DNA of 33,849 nucleotides from Acidimicrobium ferrooxidans DSM 10331. Lineage in GTDB: Bacteria > Actinomycetota > Acidimicrobiia > Acidimicrobiales > Ilumatobacteraceae. The stretch lies in assembly GCA_945900735.1 (NCBI GenBank), contig CAMDJX010000008.1, forward strand, positions 1 to 33,849. Direction: 5' to 3'. The notes beneath the pieces were generated by a model, which saw only the letters and a program-made list of their open reading frames with translations, had not been told where the DNA came from and did no database searches. Position 1 is the stretch's first letter. The number at the start of each line of letters is the position of its first letter. Shown in pieces: positions 19,938 through 27,658 of the stretch. The position numbers and the translations under genes were made by a program.

Positions 19938-20023
19938 TGGTGGGCCGGGACGGATTCGAACCTACGTAGGCATAAGCCGGCAGATTTACAGGCTGCTCCC
20001 TTGGGCCGCTTGGGTACCGACCC
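19938..20023 (-). tRNA. tRNA-Tyr (GTA anticodon), class II, with unpaired stem positions
   Basis: The acceptor GGGTCGG/CCGGCCC is intact, discriminator A is followed by an encoded CCA, and the loop CTGTAAA reads GTA. A variable arm (GGC/GCC) is present. Three stem positions do not pair: C31-T39 in the anticodon stem, and T50-T64 plus A51-G63 in the T-stem (GTAGG against CCGTC). Either the gene is diverging or the assembly has errors here. It is transcribed divergently from yajQ. Confidence 0.88.
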
Positions 20024-20063
20024 ACAAGGTGTCCACTCTATCGGCTTGGGTATTGTGTTCACT

Positions 20064-20552
20064 ATGCCCAGCTTTGACATCGTTTCCGAAGTAGACAAAC
20101 AAGAACTCAAGAACGCGGTCGATCAGGCACAACGTGAACTGGCCAATCGGTTTGATTTCAAAAACACCAATTCTTCTATCGAACAAGCCGACCTCATTCT
20201 CACCTTGAAGACCTCCAGCGAAGATCGCCTCCGTGCTCTTAAAACCCTTCTGGAAGAGAAGCTCGTAAAACGACAAGTTTCGCTTCGGGGCATCGAATGG
20301 GGAAAGGTAGAAGCAGCATCGGGCGAAAGCGTTCGCCAAGTAGTCACGGTCAAAGTCGGCATCAATTCCGACAAGGCCCGCGAGATAAACAAACTAATTA
20401 AAGAAAAGGGACCAAAGGGTGTAAGTAGCCAAACCCAAGGTGAGCAGGTTCGCGTAACCAGCAAGAAGCGTGACGATCTGCAGGAAGTGATGTCGCTACT
20501 TAAAGCAACCGATCTCGAACTTCCTTTGCAATTCAATAACTTCCGCGATTAG
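20064..20552 (+). CDS. yajQ: YajQ/DUF520 family nucleotide-binding protein
   Basis: The 162-residue protein starts with the family hallmark MPSFDIVSEVDKQELKNAVD and ends ELPLQFNNFRD. It contains the two ferredoxin-like halves with ANRFDFKNT and RQVTVKVGINSDKAREINKL-type strands (about 96-112). YajQ proteins bind nucleotides, and in Xanthomonas a homologue acts as a cyclic-di-GMP effector; the role in actinobacteria is not established. ATG 20064 was chosen over an upstream in-frame start because that would run through tRNA-Tyr. Its stop overlaps the convergent glycosyltransferase stop by 4 bases, leaving no room for a terminator. Confidence 0.93.
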   Translation: MPSFDIVSEVDKQELKNAVDQAQRELANRFDFKNTNSSIEQADLILTLKTSSEDRLRALKTLLEEKLVKRQVSLRGIEWGKVEAASGESVRQVVTVKVGINSDKAREINKLIKEKGPKGVSSQTQGEQVRVTSKKRDDLQEVMSLLKATDLELPLQFNNFRD

Positions 20553-21646
20553 GCAACAGATGGTTGATGGAAGGCCCGAATCATTTCAGTAATTGTTGAC
20601 ATTTCCTTCCGGTCAACATAAACACCACGTTGTTCCAACAAATTCAGACACTCCAAGAACTGAGTTCCTTGCCAATCTAATTTCCTTGTAATTGACCGAG
20701 GCAATATAGATTTTGCTGCCTGCTTCATAGGCACAGGAGCCATTGCCTTAATCATTCGGGGCAATTTTTCCCTAAACGTAACTCGCCGATTCGCTTTTTC
20801 TCGATACCGCTCTTCAAGCGTTCCAACTACATAATTTATTGCACCCACCATCACCACTTCTTCTTCGGGTTTGATATCAAGAGCTTCAGATACAAGTCGG
20901 CCTTTGAAGTCAACCACTTCATCTTTGAACTTTGGATCATCAAGCCATTCAATAAGATCAACACTCCGATTGAATGACGACTGATTCTTGATCGGCGGGT
21001 TCTCCCCGCTACATAGCCAAGTGGCTGCTTCTACAACTTCAATTTCTCCGGTGTAGGTAAGCAGCGTTCGCAAAAAGGTGTCATACACATATCCAGATGA
21101 GTATTTCTTGGCGTACGTTGCTCGAATCACTGGCTTCCATTGATCCGAGCGAAAAACTCCATAAGCAACCGCTCCAATCTTTCCTGGATGGTACAAGTTG
21201 TGCAAACGGGCGATACCTCCCCGGATATCTCGTTCATAGTTCGTAGCTTCAGAATGTTTTGGCTCACCAAACACCACGCCACGCTGATGAAAGAAATACA
21301 TAGAACGCCCAACGACACCAAATACTTCAGCCTTATTGTCAAGATGCTCTACACAACGTCTCAAACCAGACTTTACAAACAAGTCATCGTCACCCAGCAA
21401 CGCAACATATGGAGTATTTATCAGCTCTGTTGCTGCGCGCATCCGAGTAAAGAAGTCATCGTTGGAATGACGATATTTGATATTTGGCGCGAGGTTTTCC
21501 AGAAATTCCGACTCGATTGGATCTGGTGATCCATCCATAATGTGAACTGTCACAGGAGAGTTCGACCAATAACCAATCTGCCGCCTTACAAAATCGTGTC
21601 TGCCATAGGTCGGAATTACTATCGATAGCTTTTCTAGGCCATCCAC
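20549..21646 (-). CDS. Glycosyltransferase (TIGR00180-like family), paralogue of the one at 27.7-28.8 kb
   Basis: A 365-residue protein opening with the GT-A signature LSIVIPTYGRHDFVRRQIGY and an acidic site LLGDDDLF (DDD about 86-88). A long C-terminal region ends ITRKLDWQGTQFLECLNLLE and EQRGVYVDRKEM. The same pattern occurs in the second glycosyltransferase (VVIPTISRPEFVKRQI, LLPDDEFF, LGYLDWQGF), so the two are clear paralogues. GTG 21646 is preferred as start because it overlaps the upstream stop by one base (TAGTG). A longer frame to 21748 runs inside the upstream gene. No membrane span was seen, so it acts in the cytoplasm on an unknown acceptor. Confidence 0.82.
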   Translation of the reverse strand: MDGLEKLSIVIPTYGRHDFVRRQIGYWSNSPVTVHIMDGSPDPIESEFLENLAPNIKYRHSNDDFFTRMRAATELINTPYVALLGDDDLFVKSGLRRCVEHLDNKAEVFGVVGRSMYFFHQRGVVFGEPKHSEATNYERDIRGGIARLHNLYHPGKIGAVAYGVFRSDQWKPVIRATYAKKYSSGYVYDTFLRTLLTYTGEIEVVEAATWLCSGENPPIKNQSSFNRSVDLIEWLDDPKFKDEVVDFKGRLVSEALDIKPEEEVVMVGAINYVVGTLEERYREKANRRVTFREKLPRMIKAMAPVPMKQAAKSILPRSITRKLDWQGTQFLECLNLLEQRGVYVDRKEMSTITEMIRAFHQPSVA

Positions 21647-22140
21647 TACTTTTCGATTCTCTCTCCACGTTTCACCAGTGGGTTGCCCGCGTAAATCCCG
21701 TAAGGGTCTGTGGAACCACGCACCAGAGAGCACGCACCAACAACACACCCAACCTCAAGCGTTGCACCATCGAGTAACACCGAAGTTGCTCCGATCCACA
21801 CATCATCTTCAATCCGTATGCCACCCCGCGACGGCCTAAACCCTTGCATTTGGTGAAGCATGTTTCGATTCTCAAACTCGTGATTGGTAGGTGCAAGCAC
21901 GCAATTTGCAGCAATTGAAACATTGTTGCCGATAACAATGCCATTACCAATGTAGAGAACACATCCCGAGTTGATAAAAGAGTTGCTCCCAATCACTATG
22001 TCGCCAGTGCCACCTGCGGCCTTAATTTTGACAAACGCATCAATATAGGAGTTGGGACCAACAACTATTTTTGATCCCTTAACCGATTCTTCAATGTCTG
22101 CCAATGGCGACACATACGCAGTGGGGTGTATTTCAATCAT
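21646..22140 (-). CDS. Hexapeptide-repeat (left-handed beta-helix) acyltransferase
   Basis: The 164-residue protein consists largely of imperfect hexapeptide turns (IVVGPNSYIDAFVKI, IVIGSNSFINSG, IVIGNNVSIAANCVL, RIEDDVWIGATSVLLDGA) that build a left-handed beta-helix. A loop with THEFE supplies the likely catalytic His, as in sugar O-acetyltransferases of the WbbJ/NodL group. The end GIYAGNPLVKRGERIEK is also typical. Its start overlaps the CmcI-like gene by 4 bases (ATGA). The likely job is to acetylate a sugar in this cluster; O- versus N-acetylation is open. Confidence 0.87.
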   Translation of the reverse strand: MIEIHPTAYVSPLADIEESVKGSKIVVGPNSYIDAFVKIKAAGGTGDIVIGSNSFINSGCVLYIGNGIVIGNNVSIAANCVLAPTNHEFENRNMLHQMQGFRPSRGGIRIEDDVWIGATSVLLDGATLEVGCVVGACSLVRGSTDPYGIYAGNPLVKRGERIEK

Positions 22141-22916
22141 GCAATACGAAGCAAATAACCATCGGGAGCAACAGAGATAAGCAGTTTGTTATCTATCGAT
22201 TTATCTATTTCAAACTCGCTATGTGATTTGAGGTATTCGCGAACTGCGGTCTTTGGGCTGTCGCCTTTGTCCCATGGCCGATCCGGAAAATACTTGGGCG
22301 GCATGTCTTCAACGAATGTGTCGAACACAACGCAATAACTGCCTTTGGTTACCAGATGTGCATAAGCGTTTAGCTCACCCAAAACATGTTCGTGTGTATG
22401 GTTGGAATCCATAAACACCATCACTGTTTCATGCCCCGCAGCAAGCTGATGAACTTCATCAATCACATGTTGATCAACCGACGAACCCTCAACCATGCTG
22501 ATCAAGCCAGAGAGGGGATGCTCCTCAATTGCCGAACGATTATGTGAGCGAATATCGATGTCGATGCCCACCACCCTTCGACGAGATTTGCGAGGGTCAA
22601 GTGTTGAACCCGTTTCAACAGCTTCGCAATAGTCAAGCATTGCAAGCATCGAGGCACTCAAGACCAAGGAGCCGCCATGGGCGATACCGGTTTCGATGAC
22701 CAGGGTGGGTTTCACCTTCCAGATCAGTTCCTGGATCGCGACCATGTCCTCTGGGTATTGAATAATCGGTCTTCCAAGCCAGTCAAAATTGTAAAGGTAC
22801 TTCTGCTGCATCGAATGAAACACCCAATCGTGCGCAAGTGATTTCAGACGTGCATCCTCTGAATACTCCTCAAGGCGCTGCAACCGCTCTTGGGCAAATT
22901 GCTCTTCTGGACTCAT
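22137..22916 (-). CDS. CmcI/cephalosporin-hydroxylase-family SAM-dependent methyltransferase
   Basis: The 259-residue protein has the family core: YNFDWLGRPIIQYPEDM, the SAM loop VIETGIAHGGS (about 73-83), GIDIDIRSHNR (metal and SAM region near D119) and VFMDSNHTHEHVLGEL (D170). Family members are named after cephalosporin 7-alpha hydroxylation in Streptomyces, but structurally they are metal-dependent methyltransferases. They are common in surface-polysaccharide clusters, where sugar O-methylation is the more likely role. No beta-lactam gene is nearby. ATGA overlaps occur on both sides, so it is translationally coupled to the epimerase and the acetyltransferase. Confidence 0.83.
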   Translation of the reverse strand: MSPEEQFAQERLQRLEEYSEDARLKSLAHDWVFHSMQQKYLYNFDWLGRPIIQYPEDMVAIQELIWKVKPTLVIETGIAHGGSLVLSASMLAMLDYCEAVETGSTLDPRKSRRRVVGIDIDIRSHNRSAIEEHPLSGLISMVEGSSVDQHVIDEVHQLAAGHETVMVFMDSNHTHEHVLGELNAYAHLVTKGSYCVVFDTFVEDMPPKYFPDRPWDKGDSPKTAVREYLKSHSEFEIDKSIDNKLLISVAPDGYLLRIA

Positions 22917-23716
22917 TGCTGATCCTTTAAAAGCATTGTCCGAGCGTAGTCCAATACCGAAGTTGGTTGAAACCCAAACTCGTTTCGAATCCTCGATATA
23001 TCAATGGCCATCGGCTTTCTGCAAGATTCGCTATCGAGAAGCTCAACAGAGCAACCTGTCGCATCTTTCAGTAAGTTCGCAATTTCCAATGTTGAGATAT
23101 TGACCCCACTAGCGATGTTGTAAACGCGCTCTCTGCCGCTAATCGCAATTTTTGGCAAAAGCGAAACTACGTCGTCTAGCAAGACATAATCCTTCACCGA
23201 ATCGCGATGGGCCTGAAACACGACCTTTCCTTTGGCGGCCTCTCTGGCCTTTACAGCAACATAGTTGGTGCTGTTTTCATCCAAATTGACCGCATACGCA
23301 ACTCGAACTACTCGAGTGTTCTCTACACCACAATTCAAAACAATCGACTCTCCAAAGAGTTTCGAAAGATTGTAAAAATCCGAGATGTTTTCGGTTGATG
23401 CCTGGAACACAGAAGTTTCTGCAGTTGACTGCAGTCCTTCGTACATACGCGCAGATGACAAATACAACAATGAACTAAAGGTGCAATTCTCAAGCACCTG
23501 CGAAATAAACGAGACATGCGCTTGAACTACCTTGAATTGCTGGGTGAGAAAGTCGCTGCCTGTTACTCCAATGCAGTAAATCACATGCCCCAGGTCGGTT
23601 GTGGTATCCAACTGCTGCTCTCTGTCCGGCGTGAGCACTTCGTTACCGTCTACTACCAAACGCGAAACAAGACTCTTTCCGACGAAGCCATCTGCACCAA
23701 AAACCGTAAATCGCAT
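22913..23716 (-). CDS. NAD(P)-dependent epimerase/dehydratase or 4-ketoreductase (extended SDR)
   Basis: The 267-residue SDR has the nucleotide loop FGADGFVG (G7, G10, G13) and the catalytic YNLSK (Y115, K119) with an upstream serine in LYLSSARMY. It is shorter than typical 310-340-residue NDP-sugar epimerases. A role in reducing or epimerising the 4-keto sugar made with the adjacent C-methyltransferase is the simplest reading (compare TylC2/EryBIV-like ketoreductases). The exact reaction is not determined. It lies 6 bases after the C-methyltransferase gene and overlaps the CmcI-like gene by 4 bases. Confidence 0.83.
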   Translation of the reverse strand: MRFTVFGADGFVGKSLVSRLVVDGNEVLTPDREQQLDTTTDLGHVIYCIGVTGSDFLTQQFKVVQAHVSFISQVLENCTFSSLLYLSSARMYEGLQSTAETSVFQASTENISDFYNLSKLFGESIVLNCGVENTRVVRVAYAVNLDENSTNYVAVKAREAAKGKVVFQAHRDSVKDYVLLDDVVSLLPKIAISGRERVYNIASGVNISTLEIANLLKDATGCSVELLDSESCRKPMAIDISRIRNEFGFQPTSVLDYARTMLLKDQQ

Positions 23717-23722
23717 GCCTAC

Positions 23723-24949
23723 CTACCAGATTCGAAATTTCGGTTGCACCACCACGAATTGAGCGCCCCATTCACGAATGTACGAAAGTTGTTGAGACAC
23801 TTCTTCTTGCAGATTCCAGGGCAGTATGAGCACAAAATCTGGTTGTTCATCTCTAATCTGTTGCTCACCAACTATGGGGATCCGGCTACCCGGCATCCAC
23901 TTTCCTTGTTTCGCTGGGTTTCTGTCCGAAACAAACGAAATGAGATCCGATTTCACTCCGGCATAGTTGAGGAAGGTGTTGCCCTTTGCCGCGGCGCCAT
24001 ATGCAGCAACCTTCTTCGAATCTTCTTTTGAAGTGATTAAGAAATCCATTAATGCCGATTTCAATTGTTCAGCTTCCTCCTCAAACCCCTCATAGAAGTC
24101 GACGGTCTTCATGCCTTTGTCAGACTCCAGTTTGAGCAAGTCTGTTACCGAGCCCTCCATCCGTCGTGAGCCTGTGTCGGAACGTTGTGCAAATACCCGA
24201 AGGCTCCCTCCATGTGTTGGTATTTGCTCGACGTCCAAGACCGATAGCCCATTAGCGGCGAAGATATCCACAACAGTTGTAAATGAAAGATACGAATAAT
24301 GCTCGTGATAGATCGTGTCAAACTGTCGATCCTCAATCATCTTCATTAAATGCGGAAATTCAAAAGTTGCCACGCCGTCCGCTTTAAGCAGTGTTGCAAA
24401 TCCACGGACAAAGTCGTTGATGTCAGGGACGTGAGCCAACACGTTGTTTGCGGCGATCAAGTCGGCAGCCTTGCCTTCGTTCACTAATCGTTTTGCAAGA
24501 GCTACTCCAAAGAATTCTTCGATGGTTTCAATGCCCTTAGCGCGCGCCGCTATGGCAGTTGATGCCGTTGGCTCAACGCCAAAACATGGAATCTTCTGCT
24601 CCTGAACAAATTGCAACAAATATCCATCATTCGACGCAATTTCTGCAACCATGCTGGATTGATTAAGTCCGAGCTTTTCAATCATCCGCCACACATAGGC
24701 CTTGCAGTGCTGAAGCCAAACATCTGAAAACGAACTGAAATAGGCGTACTCATCGTTAAACAAATCGGCTGCCCTGGACGAGCTTTCCACTTGCACCAAC
24801 CAGCATTTCTCGCATACGACGACATTGAGAGGAAACCACGTTTCCGGCTGGTTAATCGTCTGGGGGGTTAAATAGGCATTGGACGGCGGAGCCGTTCCCA
24901 AATCAATCAGCTGAAATGTGATCTCCGAAGAACAATGTCTACATTTCAT
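23723..24949 (-). CDS. NDP-sugar C-methyltransferase (TylC3/TcaB9/NovU type)
   Basis: The 408-residue protein has the three-part layout of NDP-keto-sugar C-methyltransferases. The N-terminal zinc domain has C3, C6, C46 and C49 (CRHC and CEKC). The SAM domain has EIASNDGYLLQFV (about 103-115) and VEPT. The conserved active-site string YHEHYSYLSF is at 214-223 with its histidines. The C-terminal Methyltransf_14-type domain starts near KVAAYGAAAKGNTFLNY. Such enzymes add a branch methyl at C-3 (some at C-5) of dTDP-4-keto sugars, giving sugars of the mycarose or evernitrose type. No RmlA/RmlB-type synthase is in this window, so precursors must come from elsewhere. Confidence 0.93.
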   Translation of the reverse strand: MKCRHCSSEITFQLIDLGTAPPSNAYLTPQTINQPETWFPLNVVVCEKCWLVQVESSSRAADLFNDEYAYFSSFSDVWLQHCKAYVWRMIEKLGLNQSSMVAEIASNDGYLLQFVQEQKIPCFGVEPTASTAIAARAKGIETIEEFFGVALAKRLVNEGKAADLIAANNVLAHVPDINDFVRGFATLLKADGVATFEFPHLMKMIEDRQFDTIYHEHYSYLSFTTVVDIFAANGLSVLDVEQIPTHGGSLRVFAQRSDTGSRRMEGSVTDLLKLESDKGMKTVDFYEGFEEEAEQLKSALMDFLITSKEDSKKVAAYGAAAKGNTFLNYAGVKSDLISFVSDRNPAKQGKWMPGSRIPIVGEQQIRDEQPDFVLILPWNLQEEVSQQLSYIREWGAQFVVVQPKFRIW

Positions 24950-24979
24950 GCAATAAGAGCATAATCCGCCCTGGGTTGC

Positions 24980-25777
24980 CTAATACTCACTTCCCCGAGC
25001 CACATAGTCGTCCTTTGTCTTCACACCTAGACGAAAGTTGCTTGGTAGATACTTTGTGAAGTGCGGGTCGTCAAAGGTTTCGTCACTTGGACGTGATGTG
25101 TAATAGAAAGCAGAAAACACGCGACGCTTCACTTCTTCTGGGGCATCCATTTTCTCTGGCTGGCCATGGTTGGCGCCAGGTGTCGCAAAAACAACCAAGC
25201 GGTTGAACAATGGTGCTACTCGCTGCACACATTTGCTCTCATCCCAAAGCTCAAGATCACCACCGTATTCGGGCTTCCAATCGGGTGTTAGGTACAGCAA
25301 CGCATTCACTCGGCGATGCAATTGCAATTGAAAATGCCAGTTGAAGTCTTGGTGGATGTTGAGAAAGTCTCCCTTTTCGCTAATCATTGCACCACCACCA
25401 AAAAGATATGGGTCGGGAATGAGGCACTCGATGCCGGTCAGCGTTTCGAGGAACAACAAAAACTCTCGGGACGAAAGGGCCGCTGCAAAAGCCCGAACGT
25501 ATGGGTGCATGTTCGCAACATCTTGCTGCAATTTGCGCGACGTATTTTCATTGTCGTGATGCGTGATCTTGTCATCTACTTTTGGATAATGCTCAAAGAT
25601 TCGCTGTGCCACTTCCTCTGGCAAAAAATTGTCGATTACAGCGTGCTTGAACGGGACCGCTTCTCGAAAATCGTCTCGATGCTTAACCGCCAACCTTGGA
25701 AACCGATCTTCTCCAAACATGAACAGAACCGAGTCGAGCGACGTGTAATTCTGACTCTTTTCCTTTGTATCCGACAT
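24980..25777 (-). CDS. 2-oxoglutarate/Fe(II)-dependent oxygenase (prolyl-4-hydroxylase-like fold)
   Basis: The 265-residue protein has the facial triad of this superfamily: H142 and D144 in NIHQDFNWH, distal H204 in PGANHGQPE, and a 2-oxoglutarate-binding Arg near 218-219 (VKRRVFSAFYY). The layout ALLYLTPDWKPEYGGDLELW between the metal ligands matches PF13640-type hydroxylases (Tpa1/Ofd1/P4H-like). Homologues occur in polysaccharide clusters, but substrates are mostly unknown. It lies 30 bases before the C-methyltransferase gene and 11 after the TylF-type gene. Sugar, lipid or peptide hydroxylation are all possible. Confidence 0.88.
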   Translation of the reverse strand: MSDTKEKSQNYTSLDSVLFMFGEDRFPRLAVKHRDDFREAVPFKHAVIDNFLPEEVAQRIFEHYPKVDDKITHHDNENTSRKLQQDVANMHPYVRAFAAALSSREFLLFLETLTGIECLIPDPYLFGGGAMISEKGDFLNIHQDFNWHFQLQLHRRVNALLYLTPDWKPEYGGDLELWDESKCVQRVAPLFNRLVVFATPGANHGQPEKMDAPEEVKRRVFSAFYYTSRPSDETFDDPHFTKYLPSNFRLGVKTKDDYVARGSEY

Positions 25778-25788
25778 AATTTCCTCCT

Positions 25789-26532
25789 CTAAATTTGGAA
25801 GTATCCACAGGTTGAATCAAACGGAAATTTCCTCAATTGAACCTGCTTCAAGTCGCACACTTCTTTGAGCGCAATCGTTTCGCCAATAAATTTGGCATAA
25901 CACACTTCATCCAATAGAACTACGGCGCCTTTGTGCATGTGTGGCAAAAAGTTTTGCAATGCAACTTTGGTCGAGTCATACAAATCAGTGTCAAGAATTA
26001 ACAACGAAATGAGTAAACCCGGGTTTTCCTGAACAAACTTGGGCACCGTTTGAGCAATGTCACCTTTGACCAAATGCATCTTCGGTATCTTGTTCACTGG
26101 CCGCACCAAGTTGTGCAGATTTGATGCCGCCTCTAATAGGTCAAAATTGGTATCAGAAAACATCGCTTCGTTGATGTCGTTTGGGTCATTCTTTGCGTCA
26201 ATCGAGCGGAAGCCTTCAAACGTGTCAAAGCCGTAAAAAGTTCGGTTGATCGCATACGGTTCGAGCACGAGCGACAGTTGCTGCAGCAGCATGAGGGAGT
26301 TTCCCCTGAATACGCCGCATTCAATCACTGCGCCAGGCATTTCGCGAATCATTTCAAACAGTCGAATTCGTGAAAGCATTGCAGTCGTTTGCACGCGCGT
26401 TGTAAATACAAATGGCGCATCAGCCACATATTGCGATGGCACTTTCGAAATCAGTGCTTCCCGCTGGGCGTTAAATTCAACCTCAGCCTCAGTCAAATTC
26501 CGTTTTGTCACGCCTCCATCGTAACGCAGCAC
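25789..26532 (-). CDS. TylF/MycF-type SAM-dependent O-methyltransferase
   Basis: The 247-residue methyltransferase has motif I VIECGVFRGNSLMLL (about 69-83), FYGFDTFEGF, the metal-binding LLILDTDLYDST and GAVVLLDEV. These are the marks of the TylF/MycF macrocin O-methyltransferase family, which methylates sugar hydroxyls in a magnesium-dependent way. The start is GTG at 26532 with a weak ribosome site. A second GTG at 26511 lies just one base after GGAGG, too close to use it. It follows the collagen-like gene by 39 bases. Confidence 0.88.
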   Translation of the reverse strand: MLRYDGGVTKRNLTEAEVEFNAQREALISKVPSQYVADAPFVFTTRVQTTAMLSRIRLFEMIREMPGAVIECGVFRGNSLMLLQQLSLVLEPYAINRTFYGFDTFEGFRSIDAKNDPNDINEAMFSDTNFDLLEAASNLHNLVRPVNKIPKMHLVKGDIAQTVPKFVQENPGLLISLLILDTDLYDSTKVALQNFLPHMHKGAVVLLDEVCYAKFIGETIALKEVCDLKQVQLRKFPFDSTCGYFQI

Positions 26533-26571
26533 TTCAAAGAAGGCATGCCTAACGTGACGTCGGTGTATGGG

Positions 26572-26919
26572 TTAAAACTGCCTAATCGGCAATACACAAC
26601 TGGTCGTTGAATCATTCTTTACCTGAGCGGCTGGGGCATTAGCCACTACTGGCCATGCTGGAGCATTCGGTGCTACACGCCAAGCAGTCGCCCTATCGGT
26701 TTCGGATGACGTCCAATAAGCAGAACACGTGCCGACAACACTCAGTGTTATTGCACCAGGTTTGAATTGAGAAAAGTTCTGAAACAACATCACCATCTCG
26801 GAATAAGAAGGCAGAAACCAGTCGGTTACTGCGGAACCGCCCGTTGGCGTGTTCGAGTAATTGTCAGCGCTACCGGCAGCATAGAGAGCTTTGTCGATAA
26901 CAGGAGTAACGGCGTCATG
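26572..26919 (-). pseudogene. C-terminal half of the Lcl_C domain, cut off by an in-frame TGA
   Basis: In the same frame as the collagen-like gene and directly after its TGA, the sequence continues through SADNYSNTPTGG, the family motif DWFLPSYSEM, CSAYWTSSETDRATAW and the closing CVLPIRQF. Lcl_C (formerly DUF1566) domains normally continue uninterrupted from GDTGPGGGIVFF through DWFLPS to a VRPVRAF-like end. This therefore looks like the missing half of that domain and not a separate gene. No ribosome site is obvious. Either the gene is a recent nonsense allele or the base call is wrong. Confidence 0.75.
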
Positions 26920-27588
26920 TCACGCGATGATTGCCAGCGTGTTTGCCGAACCAGCACCAATTCTGGTAGCAGTTACTTGGCTCGCTGTTCGGGTAGTTCC
27001 CGAAACAGTGTCGGGGTAGACACTTTCCGCTTGGCAACTTTGGTCTGCTGTGGTACTGCCAGCAGTGTTTGCATAACACTTGGCAACATTAGTAGACCAG
27101 TTAAATACGTCAGCGCCGTTCGGTGGAGTTGAGGCGTCTAATTCTTTGGGTGCTACTTCAAGATAGGTGAAACCCGAATACTCGTTGTACCGATCAACGA
27201 AGAACACGATCCCGCCGCCAGGGCCAGTATCGCCAATTTTGTAATCAAATGGCCCATAACCGTTTCCATTTGCTCCTGCCGAACCATCTGCACCATCTGC
27301 ACCCTTTGCGCCAGCAGCACCTGCCGCACCGGCCGGACCTGCGGGGCCAGCCACTCCATCTTTGTTCCAGGCAAGTTGAACTTCGGTTGCAGCATCGCAC
27401 GCCGGGGTCACAGTTGTCGACTTCTTGGTCTTCTTGTTTGTTTTTACAACTGGCGTGGTGTCCAAGTAGCGCATGATCCCAGTTGCCTTTTTGACACATA
27501 CAACTGAGGCGGCACGCGCCTCGCTGGCCGCGAACAAACACGTAGACAATGTCCCCAATATTGCTGCCCTCAAAAGTAGATTACGCAT
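26920..27588 (-). CDS. Secreted collagen-like protein with truncated Lcl_C domain (Lcl-type adhesin)
   Basis: The 222-residue product begins with a signal peptide (MRNLLLRAAILGTLSTCLFA then ASEARA, cleavage likely near residue 26). A basic Thr/Lys-rich linker (KTNKKTKKSTT, about 49-59) follows. Eleven Gly-X-Y triplets occupy 78-110, then the start of an Lcl_C domain (IGDTGPGGGIVFFVDRYNEY, about 118-137). It ends at TGA 26920-26922 in the middle of that domain. Legionella Lcl, with the same architecture, is a surface adhesin binding glycosaminoglycans. ATG 27588 was chosen over 27672 because it starts the signal peptide and has GGGGA upstream. Confidence 0.82.
   Translation of the reverse strand: MRNLLLRAAILGTLSTCLFAASEARAASVVCVKKATGIMRYLDTTPVVKTNKKTKKSTTVTPACDAATEVQLAWNKDGVAGPAGPAGAAGAAGAKGADGADGSAGANGNGYGPFDYKIGDTGPGGGIVFFVDRYNEYSGFTYLEVAPKELDASTPPNGADVFNWSTNVAKCYANTAGSTTADQSCQAESVYPDTVSGTTRTASQVTATRIGAGSANTLAIIA
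27259..27357 (-). repeat. Collagen-like Gly-X-Y repeat, 11 triplets
   Basis: The repeat runs GVA, GPA, GPA, GAA, GAA, GAK, GAD, GAD, GSA, GAN, GNG. Proline appears only twice and only in the X position. At 33 residues it is short for a stable triple helix, but K and D triplets could add ionic stability. Repeat number is likely to vary between strains. Confidence 0.9.
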
Positions 27589-27658
27589 AAATCCCCATTT
27601 CGCGATTTGGTTAACCACGCCTAACCATACGTATCCCCTGGCGATTGGTAGGGGATAT

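Noticed and set aside
21647-21748. Longer N terminus for the glycosyltransferase ending at 20549
   Set aside because: It overlaps the acetyltransferase gene; GTG 21646 gives a coupled start at the family N terminus.
26920-26922. Selenocysteine at the TGA
   Set aside because: No selenoprotein family resemblance at this position and no recognisable SECIS structure; TGA serves as an ordinary stop in neighbouring genes.
24980-27588. Classical collagen prolyl-4-hydroxylation of the Gly-X-Y protein
   Set aside because: The hydroxylase recognises proline in the Y position; here both prolines are in X, so a standard P4H reaction on this repeat is not supported.
26572-27588. Frameshift in the collagen-like gene
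   Set aside because: The two halves are in the same frame (distance divisible by three); the break is a TGA codon, not a shift.
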